Shown here: piece by piece, positions 4,676-5,131 of the stretch
How the letters are laid out: each line of letters opens with the position of its first letter
Numbering within the stretch: position 1 is the first letter of the stretch
DNA from: an uncultured Bacteroidota bacterium
Lineage (GTDB): Bacteria; Bacteroidota; Bacteroidia; Chitinophagales; S012-47
Assembly: GCA_913062655.1 (NCBI GenBank)
Contig: CAJXXO010000207.1
Location: 1 to 5,131, forward strand
Direction of reading: 5' to 3'
DNA: 5,131 bases
Program-made: the position numbers and the translations under genes
The notes under the pieces: model-generated
Database searches by the model: none
What the model was told of the DNA's origin: nothing
The model's input: only the letters and a program-made list of their open reading frames with translations

Positions 4676-5033
4676 GCCTACCATAATCATAATTGATGAT
4701 GAAAACGCCATCCGGCAGCCGTTGGCTGATATCTTGCTGTTAGAAGGTTATCCCGTTTTGCAGGCCAGTAATGGTGCAGAGGGTATCAAACAGGCTAAAT
4801 CGGTAGATCATGCAATTGTACTGTGCGATTACAAGATGAGTCCTATGAATGGATTTGCAGTGGCGGAATGCTTGCAATTCGATGAGGACACGAAAAAGTA
4901 TCCCTTTGTACTCATAACTGCCATGCCTGAGCCAAGAATATGGGAAGATGCCAAAGCCTTGGGCATAGTGCATGTGCTAGCCAAACCCTTTCGGCTGAAT
5001 GAGGTGCTGGCGCTTGTAGAAAGTTTACAGTAA
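4665..5033 (+). CDS. Single-domain (CheY-like) response regulator
   Basis: A 122-residue stand-alone receiver domain. The acidic pocket is D11/D12 (IIIIDDEN), the phosphoacceptor is D55 (LCDYKM), the switch threonine is T85 (LITAMP) and the conserved lysine is K107 (LAKPF), so all key residues are present. There is no DNA-binding or enzymatic output domain, so it must act by protein contact, as a diffusible output or as a relay intermediate. The start at 4665 (MPDKPTIIII) is chosen because the first beta strand begins a few residues later. An earlier in-frame start at 4599 would only add residues read from the kinase C-terminal codons. The gene overlaps the kinase by 11 bp, which strongly suggests coupled translation and a cognate kinase-regulator pair. 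A minor oddity is Ser instead of Pro four residues after the phosphoacceptor, with Pro following it. Confidence 0.92.
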   Translation: MPDKPTIIIIDDENAIRQPLADILLLEGYPVLQASNGAEGIKQAKSVDHAIVLCDYKMSPMNGFAVAECLQFDEDTKKYPFVLITAMPEPRIWEDAKALGIVHVLAKPFRLNEVLALVESLQ

Positions 5034-5080
5034 ATGCATAAAGTGCTAGAACCTAACGGAAAAGTTCTGATTTTTGCGGT

Positions 5081-5131
5081 ATGAAAATTGGAATCATCCG
5101 CGAAGGAAAAACGCCCCCTGACAGCCGGGTG
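5081..5131 (+). CDS. Start of an alanine/saccharopine dehydrogenase-like gene (partial)
   Basis: Seventeen codons read MKIGIIREGKTPPDSRV before the window ends. This closely resembles the N-terminus of the Bacteroidota NAD(P)-dependent alanine dehydrogenase / lysine-forming saccharopine dehydrogenase-like proteins, which begin 'MK.G.I.EGK.PPD.RVPL' and act in the cytosol on amino acids. Which substrate it uses cannot be told from so little. It follows the response regulator by 47 bp in the same direction. No clear promoter or ribosome-binding site is visible, although GATTTTTG (5069-5076) partly resembles a -7 box. It may be the next gene of the same operon or an independent housekeeping gene. 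Confidence 0.6.
   Translation, partial: MKIGIIREGKTPPDSRV

Noticed and set aside
5048..5076. Terminator after the response regulator (AGAAC...GTTCT then TTTTT)
   Set aside because: The stem is only 5 bp with an 11-nt loop and low G+C, and the T run nearly touches the next start codon. Too weak to call.
1..5131. CRISPR array, insertion-sequence terminal repeats, rRNA, riboswitch
   Set aside because: No regularly spaced long repeats, transposase, rRNA signature or recognisable aptamer core was seen on either strand.

Overview
The window looks like a Bacteroidota chromosome, probably a Cytophagales-like lineage. Four things support this: a tmRNA whose tag reads GETNYAMAA, a Bacteroidota-type tyrosine integrase, translation starts without Shine-Dalgarno sequences but with A/T-rich leaders, and a good match to the Bacteroidota promoter pattern (TTG about 20 bp from TAnnTTTG) before the first complete gene. 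The species cannot be named from the sequence alone.

Left part (1-2428) reads as one end of an integrative element. It opens with the 3' end of an unidentified gene (1-151). Three tightly overlapping small plus-strand genes follow: a helix-turn-helix (HTH) protein of the excisionase/MerR-like kind (219-473), a four-cysteine zinc-finger protein (460-810) and a single-span membrane protein (807-989). A tyrosine recombinase (995-2218, minus strand) is convergent with them. Between the integrase start and the tmRNA lie about 210 bp rich in short repeats: three copies of CGGTGAGAA in alternating orientation, and a 10-bp-period GATTTGCA pair beside the tmRNA 3' end.

Centre (2429-2802, minus strand) is a complete ssrA (tmRNA) gene. 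Its 3' end is a classic tyrosine-recombinase attachment target, and the integrase sits immediately downstream of it. The likeliest reading is therefore an element inserted at the ssrA 3' end, with the distal attachment site outside the window to the left.

Right part (2803-5131) looks like ordinary chromosome. Divergent from ssrA is a soluble sensor histidine kinase with three PAS-type domains (2897-4675). Its gene overlaps that of a stand-alone CheY-like receiver protein (4665-5033), so the two probably form a co-translated two-component pair. At the right edge is the start of an alanine/saccharopine dehydrogenase-like gene (5081 onward).

Nothing here is clearly a wholly new system. The points most worth following are the ssrA-targeted element with its repeat-rich integrase control region, the integrase without the usual first catalytic arginine, and the LOV-like PAS domain without its photoactive cysteine.
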